From UBA6164 sp964527325 (GTDB lineage Bacteria > Patescibacteriota > Gracilibacteria > BD1-5 > UBA6164), in the NCBI GenBank assembly GCA_964527325.1, contig CAZGNU010000002.1, positions 3,833 through 67,832 on the forward strand: a DNA stretch of 64,000 nt, read 5' to 3'. Of this stretch, positions 25,056 through 34,389 are shown piece by piece; the first letter of the stretch is position 1, and every line of letters starts with the position of its first letter. The translations under genes and the position numbers were made by a program. Below the pieces are notes generated by a model that saw nothing but the letters and a program-made list of their open reading frames with translations, was not told where the DNA came from and did no database searches.

Positions 25056-25882
25056 TTAACTACCATCTANNNNNNNNNNNNNNNNNNNNNNNNNNNNNNN
25101 NNNNNNNNNNNNNNNNNNNNNNNNNNNNNNNNNNNNNNNNNNNNNNNNNNNNNNNNNNNNNNNNNNNNNCTACCATGACTACCATGACTACCATGACTAC
25201 CATGACTACCATGACTACCATGACTACCATGACCTGTAACTCAATTAGTATGTCAAATATTTCAATGAGCTCATGCAGTATATCAACTAATAGCTGGTTG
25301 ACTTAAATGACCTCATGCACTATATCAACTGATAGCAGGTTGACTTAAATGACCTCATGCACTATATCAACTGATAGCAGGTTGACCTATTGAAGATCAA
25401 ATACTAATTCAAGAAACTTGCGATTGACCAAAAGATCATCCATTAGGAGTTGCACTATAATGTCAATTTACTATTCAACTTCCATGAGCTGTTTTTGTTC
25501 AAGAAATAGCTGGTTGACTTAAATGACCTCATGCACTATATCAACTGATAGCAGGTTGACTTATTGAAGATCAAATACTAGTTCAAGAAATAGCTGGTTG
25601 ACTTATTGAAGATCAAATACTAGTTCAAGAAATAGCTGGTTGACTTATTGAAGATCAAATAAGAGTTCCACCTGCAGCATTTTGGTTAGCATGTCATGAA
25701 AGAGCTGAATTATGTTGACAATGAGTTCCACCTGCAATAGCTTCTTCTGCCCCACTCAATAACACAGCCCCTGCAGCCAATCCCAACGCATCTTTTTTAC
25801 TTATTTTTCATGATTCATCAGTTAAAAAACCTTTTAGTTTCTTTTTTAACTTTGGAAAAAATTTTTTCTTTTTTAATGACAT
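25056..25882 (-). CDS. His-Xaa-Ser-type repeat protein (HxsA-like substrate), interrupted by assembly gap
   Basis: The gene starts at ATG 25882 with a Lys-rich leader and the segment KDALGLAAGAVLLSGAEEA (Hxs-type substrates carry a comparable hydrophobic N-terminal region). Then come repeats of SQPAISG joined by TSIGSS or YSAGGHL, a GIVNGHYSATPNGG segment, and at least seven 9-base units coding His-Gly-Ser (25172-25234) that run into the N stretch. Beyond the gap, in an undetermined frame, the end reads Asp-Gly-Ser-stop (stop at 25056). Length is therefore unknown. In Hxs systems such repeat proteins are thought to be modified by the adjacent radical SAM enzymes. Almost all glycines in the SG and IG pairs are TGA. 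Confidence 0.75.
25070..25169. other. Assembly gap (100 N)
   Basis: A run of exactly 100 N, the usual placeholder for a gap of unknown size. It lies inside a perfect 9-base tandem repeat, so the assembler probably could not bridge a longer repeat array. Confidence 0.95.
25170..25234. repeat. Tandem 9-bp repeat coding for His-Gly-Ser
   Basis: Seven consecutive copies of ACCATGACT (plus strand), the last changed to ACCATGACC; on the minus strand AGTCATGGT, read Ser-His-Gly. The array is cut by the gap at 25169, so the copy number is a minimum. Confidence 0.95.
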
Positions 25883-25944
25883 ATTATGTAAATAAAAAAT
25901 AAATTATATATATTCTATTTGTTTTTTTAATATTTTCAACAAAA

Positions 25945-27444
25945 TTATACACTTTCACATTGACTTGTAACGATATTATTTTCTATCCCTAACCATTTTT
26001 CAAAAACTTCTTTATCTTTTTTATTTTGTAATTTTTCGAATATATAATCAAGCACAGATTTTCATAATAATCTTTTAGTATCTTTTTTATAATTTGGTAT
26101 TATATTACCTGATAACTTGTAAGAATGTATAGGACAAACTCAAATATAAGGCTTGTATACACTTTCATTATATCATGGTAATCAATCAAGAGTTGAAGCT
26201 TGTACCATCACTTTTGTAGTTTCTGCTTCTATCATATTTTTATATGTTTCTTCTGCTGAATCAGTAACTTCTGTCATTAAAAAACTATCATCTCACATTC
26301 TAGCTAACATTCTTCATTCATCACAAGTATATATTTTTCAATCATAATTATATGCCACCTGTCATATTCCTGCTCAACATGGAGATCTTTCATCCATATA
26401 ATTAGGATCATTATCTGTAAGAATTTTTGATAAATATATACTGGTTAAAGCTTCTCTAAATTTAACTCATTTTTTATTTAACTCAATAATATAATCCATA
26501 GATTTATTATAAAATTTTATAAAATCCTCTGTACTATATCATAATTTTTTTGCTTCAGTTACTGCAAATCAATATGGATTTAACGGTCTTAAAAATATTC
26601 CATCTAGTCATAAATTTACATATGTATCAATAATTTCTTTATATTTTGGTAATGCTTTTTTTGTAACCGTTAATAATGCTCAAACCTTTAATGATTCTCA
26701 ACCAAAATCAACTTTATTTTCATCTTTATACTTTTTATTTATCTTTTTTATCCATTTTGCTACATTTTTAAAAGAATTTCAATCTTTAAATGTTCTGTTA
26801 TAATTATGTATTTCTTCATCTCAATCTAAACTAGTTGAAATACTTATATCATGTTTAAATATATAATCTAATTTTTCATCATCCATCAAAGTAAGATTAG
26901 TAACAAGTGCAAATTTTAAACTTTTTCACAAATGACTTGCTCTTATTTTAGCATACTCAACTATATATTTAACAACATCCCAATTTAAAAGAGGCTCTCA
27001 TCACTGAAATTCTATAGTTAAACTAGGGTTTGACGTATAAAAAATTGCATCAACTGTTTTTTTTGCAATTTTTTCAGTCATATCCATTTTAGCAGCTTTA
27101 ACTGGAGCCGCTGCTGCATGGCAATATTGGCATTTATGATTACATCTAAGTGTTGTAACTACAATATGAAGAGAAGGTCAATAAGCTAAAAATTGATTTT
27201 TCTTTGCAAATGCGAGAGTCATATCTTTTTCATAATTGTCATCTTTTATAAATTTTTTTTCTAACAATTCATTATATTTTTTTCACTTAGTTATTTTACC
27301 ATCAATAAAATCACCAAATTCTTTTTTAGTTAAAAAAGAATGCTTAGCTATATCATTTGTAATCAAATAATCATCTCCAAACTTTTTAAATCTGAAAAAT
27401 CATGTGTTTTTGTTTAATTTATCTATTTTTTTTATGTCTATCAT
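25945..27444 (-). CDS. hxsB: HxsB-like radical SAM/SPASM maturase
   Basis: 499 residues. An N-terminal domain of about 90 residues (FFRFKKFGDDYLITND, then a segment ending LAYGPSLHIVVTTLRC) matches the layout of the His-Xaa-Ser maturase HxsB. The cluster motif is CNHKCQYC (Cys 101, 105, 108). FQGGEPLLNWDVVKYIVEY, VTNLTLMDDEK and STSLDGDEEIHNYNR follow, then SPCGAGIGQVAYNYDGKIY, TCDECRM and a C-terminal CPIH and QCESV, giving SPASM-type auxiliary cysteines. It sits between the repeat substrate gene and the HxsD-like gene, as in other Hxs loci. It is probably the enzyme that modifies the His-Gly-Ser or related repeats. Confidence 0.8.
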
Positions 27445-27447
27445 CTT

Positions 27448-27645
27448 TTATTGTTCATTATAAAGTCAAATAATATAGTTTGAAAATTCATTAAATATTT
27501 CATCAATTTCTGATTTATTTTCTCATTTTATTACTAAATTTCAATCTGAATATTCAATTTTTGCAACATCAGAAAAATCTATAATTGCTTGCGCAATTAT
27601 ATCTTTTTTATAAATACTATTATCAATTTTATATTTTTTTTCCAT
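27448..27645 (-). CDS. Short HxsD-like protein
   Basis: 65 residues: IDNSIYKKDIIAQAIIDFSD, then GNLVIKGENKSEIDEIFNEF. The plan (short strand, helix with AQAI, two strands, helix) parallels the N-terminal half of the larger HxsD-like protein at 27762-28331, so it may be a duplicated or truncated partner. It ends 3 bases before the HxsB-like gene. The family assignment is tentative. Confidence 0.6.
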
Positions 27646-27761
27646 TTTTAATTAATTATTTAAAAACAAATTCCCCTATAATCCCCTTTATTAAAGGGGA
27701 TGAACTGCATTTTTTCCTTTGTCTTATTCCCCCCTTTAATAAAGGGGGGTTAGGGGGGAAT
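27646..27761. repeat. Two palindromic repeats between HxsD-like genes
   Basis: First copy 27681-27701, ATCCCCTTTA-TTAAAGGGGAT, nearly perfect. Second copy 27727-27760, CCCCCCTTTAATAAAGGGGGG followed by TTAGGGGGG. The C-run/G-run hairpins differ from all AT-rich sequence around them. They could form strong hairpins in a transcript, but on the minus strand no U-run follows, so they are not standard terminators. Confidence 0.75.
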
Positions 27762-28331
27762 TTACTTTTTCTTTTTAAATTTTGCTTTTTCCTTCTCTAC
27801 AGCTTCAACATCAATCTGTATATCAATTTCTTCTTCCAATTCACTCTCTGTTTCTTCCTCTATTTCCTTAAGTATTTTTTCTATTTCTTCTTCATCTATT
27901 TTTAATTCTGGATCATTTTCTATTTCTTTTAAAATTTCATCTATATCTTTATCAAAATCAATCTGGTTATCATTCTGATTATTATTTGTATCTAAACTAA
28001 CAAAGGATCCTGAATCAAGACTATTAGATATTGCCGCTCCTACTATTTTCTCTCTAATATTTTTATTATCTTTTTCTAGTTTATCTCTTAAATACACAGC
28101 CAATAACTCATCAGAAAAATCAACTATTACATTTTCTGGATTCTCTTTACTATCTTCTCTTTTTGTAAATTGCACTATAATATTTTTCTCTTTATCTAAC
28201 TTAAAAAAGAAATATCACCTATCTAAAAAATTATATGCAGCTTTTAAAACTATGCTTTTTTTAAATATTTTTGTATCAATTAATAATTCAAATTTTTCTC
28301 ACTTTACTTTTTCCTTTAGGAATGCTTTCAT
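27762..28331 (-). CDS. hxsD: HxsD-like protein with acidic C-terminal tail
   Basis: 189 residues. The core FKKSIVLKAAYNFLDRGYF, then KEKNIIVQFTKRE, FSDELLAVYLRDKLEKDNKNIREKI (split here for length) and IVGAAIS resembles HxsD of His-Xaa-Ser systems, with the L....LRE..E...IRE.I motif. A tail from about residue 120 is an Asp/Glu-rich coiled coil ending in a Lys-rich KAKFKKKK. It is the first gene of the leftward array, 88 bases after the ATP synthase operon. HxsD's exact role is unknown; a substrate chaperone or adaptor is likely. Confidence 0.7.
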
Positions 28332-28379
28332 AACACTCAAATTAACTATTAAAATTATTTAATAAAGTATATGAAAAAA

Positions 28380-28417
28380 AAAAATAAATTCAAAACAATT
28401 TTTGAATTTATTTTTTT
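28380..28417 (-). terminator. Terminator of the ATP synthase operon
   Basis: Hairpin with a 12-base perfect stem (28384-28395 with 28400-28411), 4-base loop CAAT, A-run and T-run on the two sides, directly after the atpC stop. It works in either direction by sequence. Downstream genes of the radical SAM array may be read by leak-through or by a promoter in 28332-28380. Confidence 0.8.
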
Positions 28418-28419
28418 AA

Positions 28420-28851
28420 TTATTTGTTTACATCACTCAATTTCAACTGAACTAATGATTTTAACAACATATCTTCAGCAGCAATAAATTTTTCCATATC
28501 TACTTTATCTTTTGAATCTTTATATTTATTCATTAATTCCATTGCATCTTTTTTAGCTTTTTCAGCCTCATCTATATTTAAATCATCAACTGATACTAAC
28601 ATATCAATAAGTATTTTTACATTTGAGTTTGATACTTCTAGAATACCTCCTCATACTGCAAAATCTTTTTCTGCTTCTTTCCCTGCTTTATCAATATATA
28701 CTATACTAACAATTGAAGGACTTAAAACTGAAACCAAAGGAGTATGATCATCTAAAATCGTTACTTCTCAAACTTTTGTTTGAGCTGTAACAGATTTTAC
28801 ATTTTCTGATTTAAATAGTTTTCATGTAAATGACAATATCTCTATTTTCAT
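28420..28851 (-). CDS. atpC: ATP synthase F1 subunit epsilon
   Basis: 143 residues. MKIEILSFTGKLFKSENV, GEVTILDDHTPLVSVLSP and GGGILEVSNSNVKILIDMLV form the N-terminal beta-sandwich; the C-terminal helical pair (EAEKAKKDAMELMNKYK) is present. It couples the rotor to the catalytic head and can inhibit hydrolysis. Last gene of the operon, followed by a clear terminator. Confidence 0.9.
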
Positions 28852-28880
28852 AATTTTTTATTATAATTATTATTCCTTTT

Positions 28881-28915
28881 ATTCCCTCTCATCTAAGGAG
28901 AGGGTTAGGGTGAGG
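28881..28915. repeat. GC-rich palindromic repeat between atpD and atpC
   Basis: CCCTCTC-ATCTAA-GGAGAGGG followed by TTAGGGTGAGG. Same family as the copies at 4266, 27681, 27727 and 30719. It sits in the 65-base gap between the beta and epsilon genes. Confidence 0.8.
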
Positions 28916-28916
28916 T

Positions 28917-30314
28917 TTATTTTTGATCCTTCTCATGAGCATCAATAACGTCTTGTAGTGAAGCTTTATATAGGAAGTAATTTTCACCAATATGATCAAC
29001 ATCACCATTTATAATTTTTCTAAAACCAGTAATCGTATCAGTTAATTTAGCATAAACTCATGGAGTTCAAGTAAATTGTTCAGCTACATAAAAAGGTTGT
29101 GATAAGAATTTTTGGATTCTTCTTGCTCTAGCTACAGTTAATTTATCTTCTTCAGATAATTCATCCATACCAAGGATAGCAATAATATCTTGTAATTCTT
29201 TATATTTTTGAAGTATTTGTTGAACTTCTCTTGCTACGTTATAATGTTCTTCTCAAACAACATCTGGAGCTAATACAGTTGATGTAGAATCAAGTGGATC
29301 TACAGCAGGATATATACCAAGTTCAGCAATAGATCTACTAAGTACTATAGTTGAATCTAAATGTGCAAATGTAGCAGCTGGAGCAGGATCTGTAAGATCA
29401 TCAGCAGGAACATATACAGCTTGTACAGATGTAATTGAACCATCTTTTGTTGAAGTAATTCTTTCTTGTAATCAACCCATATCAGTTGCTAGTGTTGGTT
29501 GATATCATACAGCTGAAGGTATTCTACCTAATAGTGCAGATATTTCAGAACCAGCTTGAGTAAATCTGAATATATTATCAACAAATAAAAGTACATCTCT
29601 TTTTTCTCTATCTCTGAAATGTTCAGCCATAGTTAGACCTGTTAATGCAACCCTTGCTCTAGGTCCTGGAGCTTCATTCATTTGTCCAAAAACCATTGCA
29701 GTTTTATCAATAACTCATGATTCTTCCATTTCATGGTATAAATCATTACCTTCTCTTGTTCTTTCCCCTACTCATGCAACAACAGAATAACCACCATGTC
29801 ATTGTGCTATATTATGAATAAGTTCTTGCATTATAACTGTTTTACCTACTCATGCTCAACCAAACAATCATACTTTACCTCATTTTAGCATAGGAGCAAT
29901 CAAGTCTACTACTTTAATACCAGTTTCAAAAACTTCAGCTTTTACTGTTAGTTCAGAAAAATCTGGAGCTTCTCTATGGATAGGATCCATATTTTCAGTT
30001 TTTGGTTTTTCTTTATTATCAATAGGATCTCAAAGTACATTAAACATTCTACCAAGTACTTTTTCTCATACAGGAACAGATATAGGTGATTCAGTAGCAA
30101 TTACTTCCATCCCTCTTTTAATTCCATCTATAGTACTCATGGCAATTGTTCTAACAACACCATCACCCAATTGTTGTTGAGTTTCAAGAACTATTTTTTC
30201 TTCACCTCATTTCACTTCTAATGCTTCATAAATTGAAGGAACATATCCCCCATCAAATTCAACATCTATTACTACTCAAATTATTTTAGTAATTTTTCAA
30301 GTATGTACACTCAT
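28917..30314 (-). CDS. atpD: ATP synthase F1 subunit beta
   Basis: 465 residues. MSVHTGKITKIIGVVIDVEF is the usual start; later the catalytic P-loop region, the FVDNIFRFTQAGSEISALLG segment and the MNEAPGPRARVALTGLTMAE stretch are all visible, broken in the standard code by TGA glycines. Catalytic subunit of the F1 hexamer. Three small genes separate it from atpG. Confidence 0.97.
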
Positions 30315-30352
30315 TTTTAACAAATTAAAATTTAAATTTTTATTATTTTTTA

Positions 30353-30481
30353 TTAAGAACCACAACTACCGCACCCTCAAACTTTTTCAAAAGTATTAGC
30401 TCATTCACATTCAGGACATTTTCTAGGTTTACATCTAGATTCTTTTTCTAAACCACAACCTGTACATTTAAAATTAGTCAT
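30353..30481 (-). CDS. RCKP-type rubredoxin-like small zinc-ribbon protein
   Basis: 42 residues with three Cys pairs: FKCTGCG, RCKPRKCPECEG and GGCGSCGS. The RCKP....CPxC motif is that of small rubredoxin-like proteins that bind iron or zinc. It lies within the ATP synthase operon between atpG and atpD; a link with ATP synthase is not known. Confidence 0.75.
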
Positions 30482-30499
30482 ATTGTTTTTTATTAAAAG

Positions 30500-30622
30500 T
30501 TATTTTTTTATATTTTTGACTTGATTTCTAATATTTATCTTAATAGTTTCTCTTAATATTTTAGCTTTCTCAAATAATTTTTTATTTTCACTAAAAGAAT
30601 TTATTCTATCTCTTTTTTCCAT
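30500..30622 (-). CDS. Small helical protein of unknown function
   Basis: 40 residues, Lys/Glu/Asn-rich, one predicted amphipathic helix (FSENKKLFEKAKILRETIK). Start ATG 30622. No family recognised. Kept because it fills the exact space between two genes of the ATP operon in the same direction. Confidence 0.45.
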   Translation of the reverse strand: MEKRDRINSFSENKKLFEKAKILRETIKINIRNQVKNIKK

Positions 30623-30642
30623 ATTACATTATAATTTAAAAA

Positions 30643-30996
30643 TTATTTTTTTATTTCTTTACCTATTTTTATATCAAGTTTTCTAGTTTTTTCTTTTTTT
30701 ATTTTTTTATTTTCCTCTTGTTCCTCTCCTCAAGGAGAGGTTAGGTTAGGTTTTTTTTGTTTATAACTACTATTCTTAACTGGTAAAAAACAATATTTTC
30801 TAAAAATTAAAGAGAATACTAAGACTAATACAACTATTGCTATTTGAATATTTGCGAATCTTGGATCTGTATTTAACCAAATTTCTTGTCATAATATAAC
30901 TAGGATTGTAGGAAATACAAATGAGAAAGCTATAGAAGCTAGTAATACATAAAAAACATAAAATATTGTATTTAATACTATTCTTTTATAATTCAT
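30643..30996 (-). CDS. Small membrane protein in the ATP synthase operon, with repeat-derived segment
   Basis: 117 residues with two transmembrane segments (about residues 8-34 and 50-67), then a short charged tail. The tail contains KPNLTSPGGEEQEE coded by a palindromic repeat (30719-30750) read in frame. The position between atpG and atpD and the hairpin topology suggest an assembly or AtpI-like accessory role, but no signature supports it. Confidence 0.6.
30719..30750. repeat. GC-rich palindromic repeat inside a coding sequence
   Basis: CCTCTCCT-CAAGGAGAGG followed by TTAGGTTAGG, in frame within the small membrane protein gene. Member of the dispersed palindromic family; the second in-frame copy in the window. 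Confidence 0.75.
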
Positions 30997-31056
30997 AAGA
31001 TAATTATTATAAAATAAACAATTATATTGTATTACAAATTAGCCATTTGTAAAGCC

Positions 31057-31956
31057 TTAGTCTTTCATAGATTCTACTCAACTAACAATTTCAGATACTT
31101 CTTTTGTAATTGCAGCTTGTCTAGCTTTATTATACTGAAGAAGTAATCTATCAGCATATTTATTTGCATTGTCTTTTGCATTTTTCATGGCTATCATTCT
31201 AGAACTATGTTCTGATGCTTTTGATTCAATCAAAATATCAAAGAACATTGCATCAACTAGCATTGGTAAAACTTCATTAATCAACTCTTCAACCGTAGGT
31301 TCAATAGTATAATTTAAAGTTTTATCATCTTCAGTATATTTATAATCTCTTCACAAGATTGTGCTAAAATAATTTTCTATACTTTCATCAGTCAAAGGTA
31401 AAAATTCTCTAGCTACAGGAATTTGTTTAATAGTATTAACGTAATAGTTATAAAAAACAACTACCTTGTGATACTCTCCAGTTGCAAATTTTTCACTAAT
31501 AAATCTAGAAACAGATTTTGAAAAACCATAGTTTATATTATCAGAAAAATCTTCAGAAAAATCAGCTATAATATTATTACCTGTTCTAGCAATAAATTGG
31601 CTTCATCTTTTTCATAAAGAACAAAAATCAATATTCTCATCATGTTTTTTCATATATTCATTAACTTTTTTCATCACATTGATATTATAACCTCAACAAA
31701 GTCATTTGTTAGAAGTAATAATTACTCAAAGTGTTTTTGTAGATTTTGGATTTTTATTAAAAAACACAGTTTCAGAAAGACTTTCATTTAGATTCATAAA
31801 TGCTTCTAAGATTCCTCTTATATATTCTTTCTTTTGAATTGCTAAATCTTGAGCTTTTTTCATCTTTACAGTTGAAATAAGCTCCATTGCTTTAGTTATT
31901 TTCGCTGTATTATTAATAGAACCAATTCTTCTTTTAATTTCTTTTCAGCTTGCCAT
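31057..31956 (-). CDS. atpG: ATP synthase F1 subunit gamma
   Basis: 299 residues. MASGKEIKRRIGSINNTAKI-TKAMELISTVKM is the conserved N-terminal helix of the central stalk; the C-terminus SRMIAMKNAKDNANKYADRL carries the conserved second helix of the rotor. It rotates in the alpha-beta hexamer. Confidence 0.95.
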
Positions 31957-31971
31957 AATTTATGTTTAAAA

Positions 31972-33477
31972 TTATTTATTTAATTCCACAACCTTCCCTA
32001 TAACTTCTTTTAGTTTAGTTTCAGTTTCTTCAGTTATTGCTTTTTCTTTATTTATAGACTCTAGAATAGTTTTATCATCATCTAAAGTTAAATATAAATC
32101 AGCTTCACATTTTTTAATTTTTTTAACATCAACTTCATCAAAATGTCATTTTGCTCCAGCGTATATTGCACAAACTTGTTTAGCTACAGTAACTGGTTCA
32201 AATACACCTTGTTTTAATAATTCCATCATTCTTTCTCATCTTTCTAGTTGCGCTCTAGTTGCAGCATCTAAATCAGAAGCAAATTGTGAAAATGCTGCTA
32301 ATTCTCTAAATTGAGCAAGATCTAGTTTTAATGTACCAGATACTTTTTTCATTGCTTTAATTTGTGCTGAACCTCATACTCTAGAAACTGATAATCATAC
32401 ATTAATTGCTGGTTTTTGACCTGAATTAAATAAATCTGATTCTAAGAATATTTGACCATCTGTAATTGAAATAACATTTGTAGGGATATAAGCAGAAACA
32501 TCACCAGCTTGAGTTTCAATAATAGGTAATGCTGTCATTGAACCATTTCAAAGTTCATCATTTAATTTTGAAGATCTTTCTAATAATCTAGAGTGAAGAT
32601 AGAATACATCTCATGGATATGCTTCTCTTCCTGGTGGTCTTCTAAGTAGTAGAGACATTTCTCTATAAGCGTTTGCTTGTTTACTAAGATCATCATATAT
32701 GATTAATGAATGTTCTTTATTAAACATGAAATATTCAGCCATTGCACAACCTGCATATGGAGCTAAATATTGCATAGAAGCAGGATCAGAAGCTCAAGCT
32801 GATACTATAATAGTATAATCCATTGCTCATCTTGATCTTAGTTCTTCTACTACTCTAGCTACTTTTGCTTCTTTTTGACCAACTGCTACATATACACATG
32901 TAACACCTTGTCATTTTTGATTTAATATTGCATCTATTGCAACTTGAGTTTTACCAGTTTGTCTATCACCAATAATAAGCTCTCTTTGACCTCTACCAAC
33001 AGGTACAAGTGCATCAATTGCTTTAATACCAGTTTCAAGTGGTTCGTGAACTGATTTTCTATCCATTACACCAGTAGCAACTCTTTCTATTGGATAGTTT
33101 TCTTTAGAGTTAATTTCTCCTAATCAATCAATAGGATTTCAAAGAGCATCAACTACTCTACCTACCATTTCTTTTCAAACAGGTACTTCTAGAGTTCTAG
33201 CTGTAGCTTTTGCTTTTTCTCATTCTTTAATATCATTAAAACCTGAAAGTATTACTACTCAAACAAAGAATTCTTCTAAGTTAAGTGCAACTCATACTCA
33301 TCCAGATTCAAACTCAACTAATTCGTTATATGCAACGTTTCTTAAACCAGAAACTTTTGCAACTCAATCTCATAAATAGAAAACTTCTCATACATTTTCT
33401 ACTTCTGGATTAACTGAAGCTGAGTCTAATTTTTTCTCAACTTCGTTTATCACATTATTAAGTAAATCGTTAGCCAT
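31972..33477 (-). CDS. atpA: ATP synthase F1 subunit alpha
   Basis: 501 residues. GEVFYLGDGVAKVSGL near the N-terminus, RQTGKTQVAID-like P-loop region, LRRPPGREAYPWDVFYLHSR-type segment, and the visual core SGTLKLDLAQFRELAAFSQF near the C-terminus, all with TGA glycines. Non-catalytic nucleotide-binding subunit of F1. The C-terminus ends with EETETKLKEVIGKVVELNK. Confidence 0.97.
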
Positions 33478-33503
33478 AATTGTATTTATTAATTAAAATT
33501 AAA

Positions 33504-33887
33504 TTATTTTTTTAGTAAGTTATGAAATCTTAGGAAACTTAAATCAAGTAAATTATCATTTAAGTAAATTTTCATACCTCATTTTATATTATCTCTTTGC
33601 TTCATGTTAATCTCTGAATCTTTTACTTCAATATCAAATGTTTTTTTGTAAACATCGCGAGCTTTTTCTAAAACATAAGACTTATCCAAATCTCCAAAAT
33701 ATTCTACTGTGTATTCATTAATTCAATCAAAAGTGTTATGATAAATTTTTTGTCATCTTTTTCACACCTTTTTAACTAATCCCCTATACATTTTCAAATT
33801 TTTTAATAGATCTGTTAATTCAGATTTTTTTGCTTTTTCCAAGCTTTCTGTTATTTTTACCCCAAGGGCACTTGTTTTACTGCGCAT
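33504..33887 (-). CDS. atpH: ATP synthase subunit delta-like protein
   Basis: 127 residues, shorter than the usual 175. ITESLEKAKKSELTDLLKNL is like the start of delta/OSCP, and DNIKGGMKIYLNDNLLDLS-F matches the C-terminal strand and helix. The identity rests on position between atpF and atpA and on those ends. The first ten codons (MRSKTSALGV) come from a 30-base element found also at 40170 and 43355, so the native start may lie after it. It probably joins the peripheral stalk to F1. Confidence 0.75.
33858..33887 (-). repeat. 30-base element, copy 1 (start of atpH)
   Basis: On the minus strand it starts ATGCGC and ends CCCTTGGGGTA; encoded peptide MRSKTSALGV. Equal in length and alike at both ends to copies at 40170-40199 and 43355-43384. 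Confidence 0.7.
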
Positions 33888-33890
33888 AAA

Positions 33891-34361
33891 TTATATTTTT
33901 ATAGAATTAACTTCCTTAGTTATAAATTCTTTATTTGAAGTAGTATCATCAAATACTTTAGAGTTTATTTTTAATGATAAATCAAGAATTTTTTCTTTCA
34001 TTGAATCAATCATTCACAATCTTTCTTTTTCTATATCATTTCTGGCTGAAGTTAGAATATTTTCAGCTTCTTTCTTAGCGTCAGACAAAACTTTTTCTTT
34101 ATTTTGTTTTGTTAATGCTTCTGCATCTTTTTCCATACCAGATGCTTTTTGTCTAGCATCTTCTATCATTGCTGTAGATTTTTCATATGCTTCATCCATT
34201 TTGGCTTTCACATCTCCATCTACATTTCATAATTTTGAAAGAGTTTCTTTTCTTTCTTTTATAAGTTTTACTAATTTATCTCATAAAAACTTTTTAAATA
34301 AGAAAAATAATATTCAAAAGTTTACTATCTGAGCTAAAATTAACCAAATATTTAAATCCAT
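33891..34361 (-). CDS. atpF: ATP synthase F0 subunit b
   Basis: 156 residues. One N-terminal membrane helix (ILAQIVNFGILFFLFKKFL), then a long charged helix (MKAKMDEAYEKSTAMIEDAR, EALTKQNKEKVLSDAKKEA), typical of the peripheral stalk. It ends 4 bases before atpH. Confidence 0.93.
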
Positions 34362-34389
34362 TTTTTGTAATTTTTAAAAATTAAATTTA

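Noticed and set aside
25170..25234. Possible CRISPR array
   Set aside because: The repeats are perfect 9-base tandems with no spacers and lie in a coding frame; no cas gene is near.
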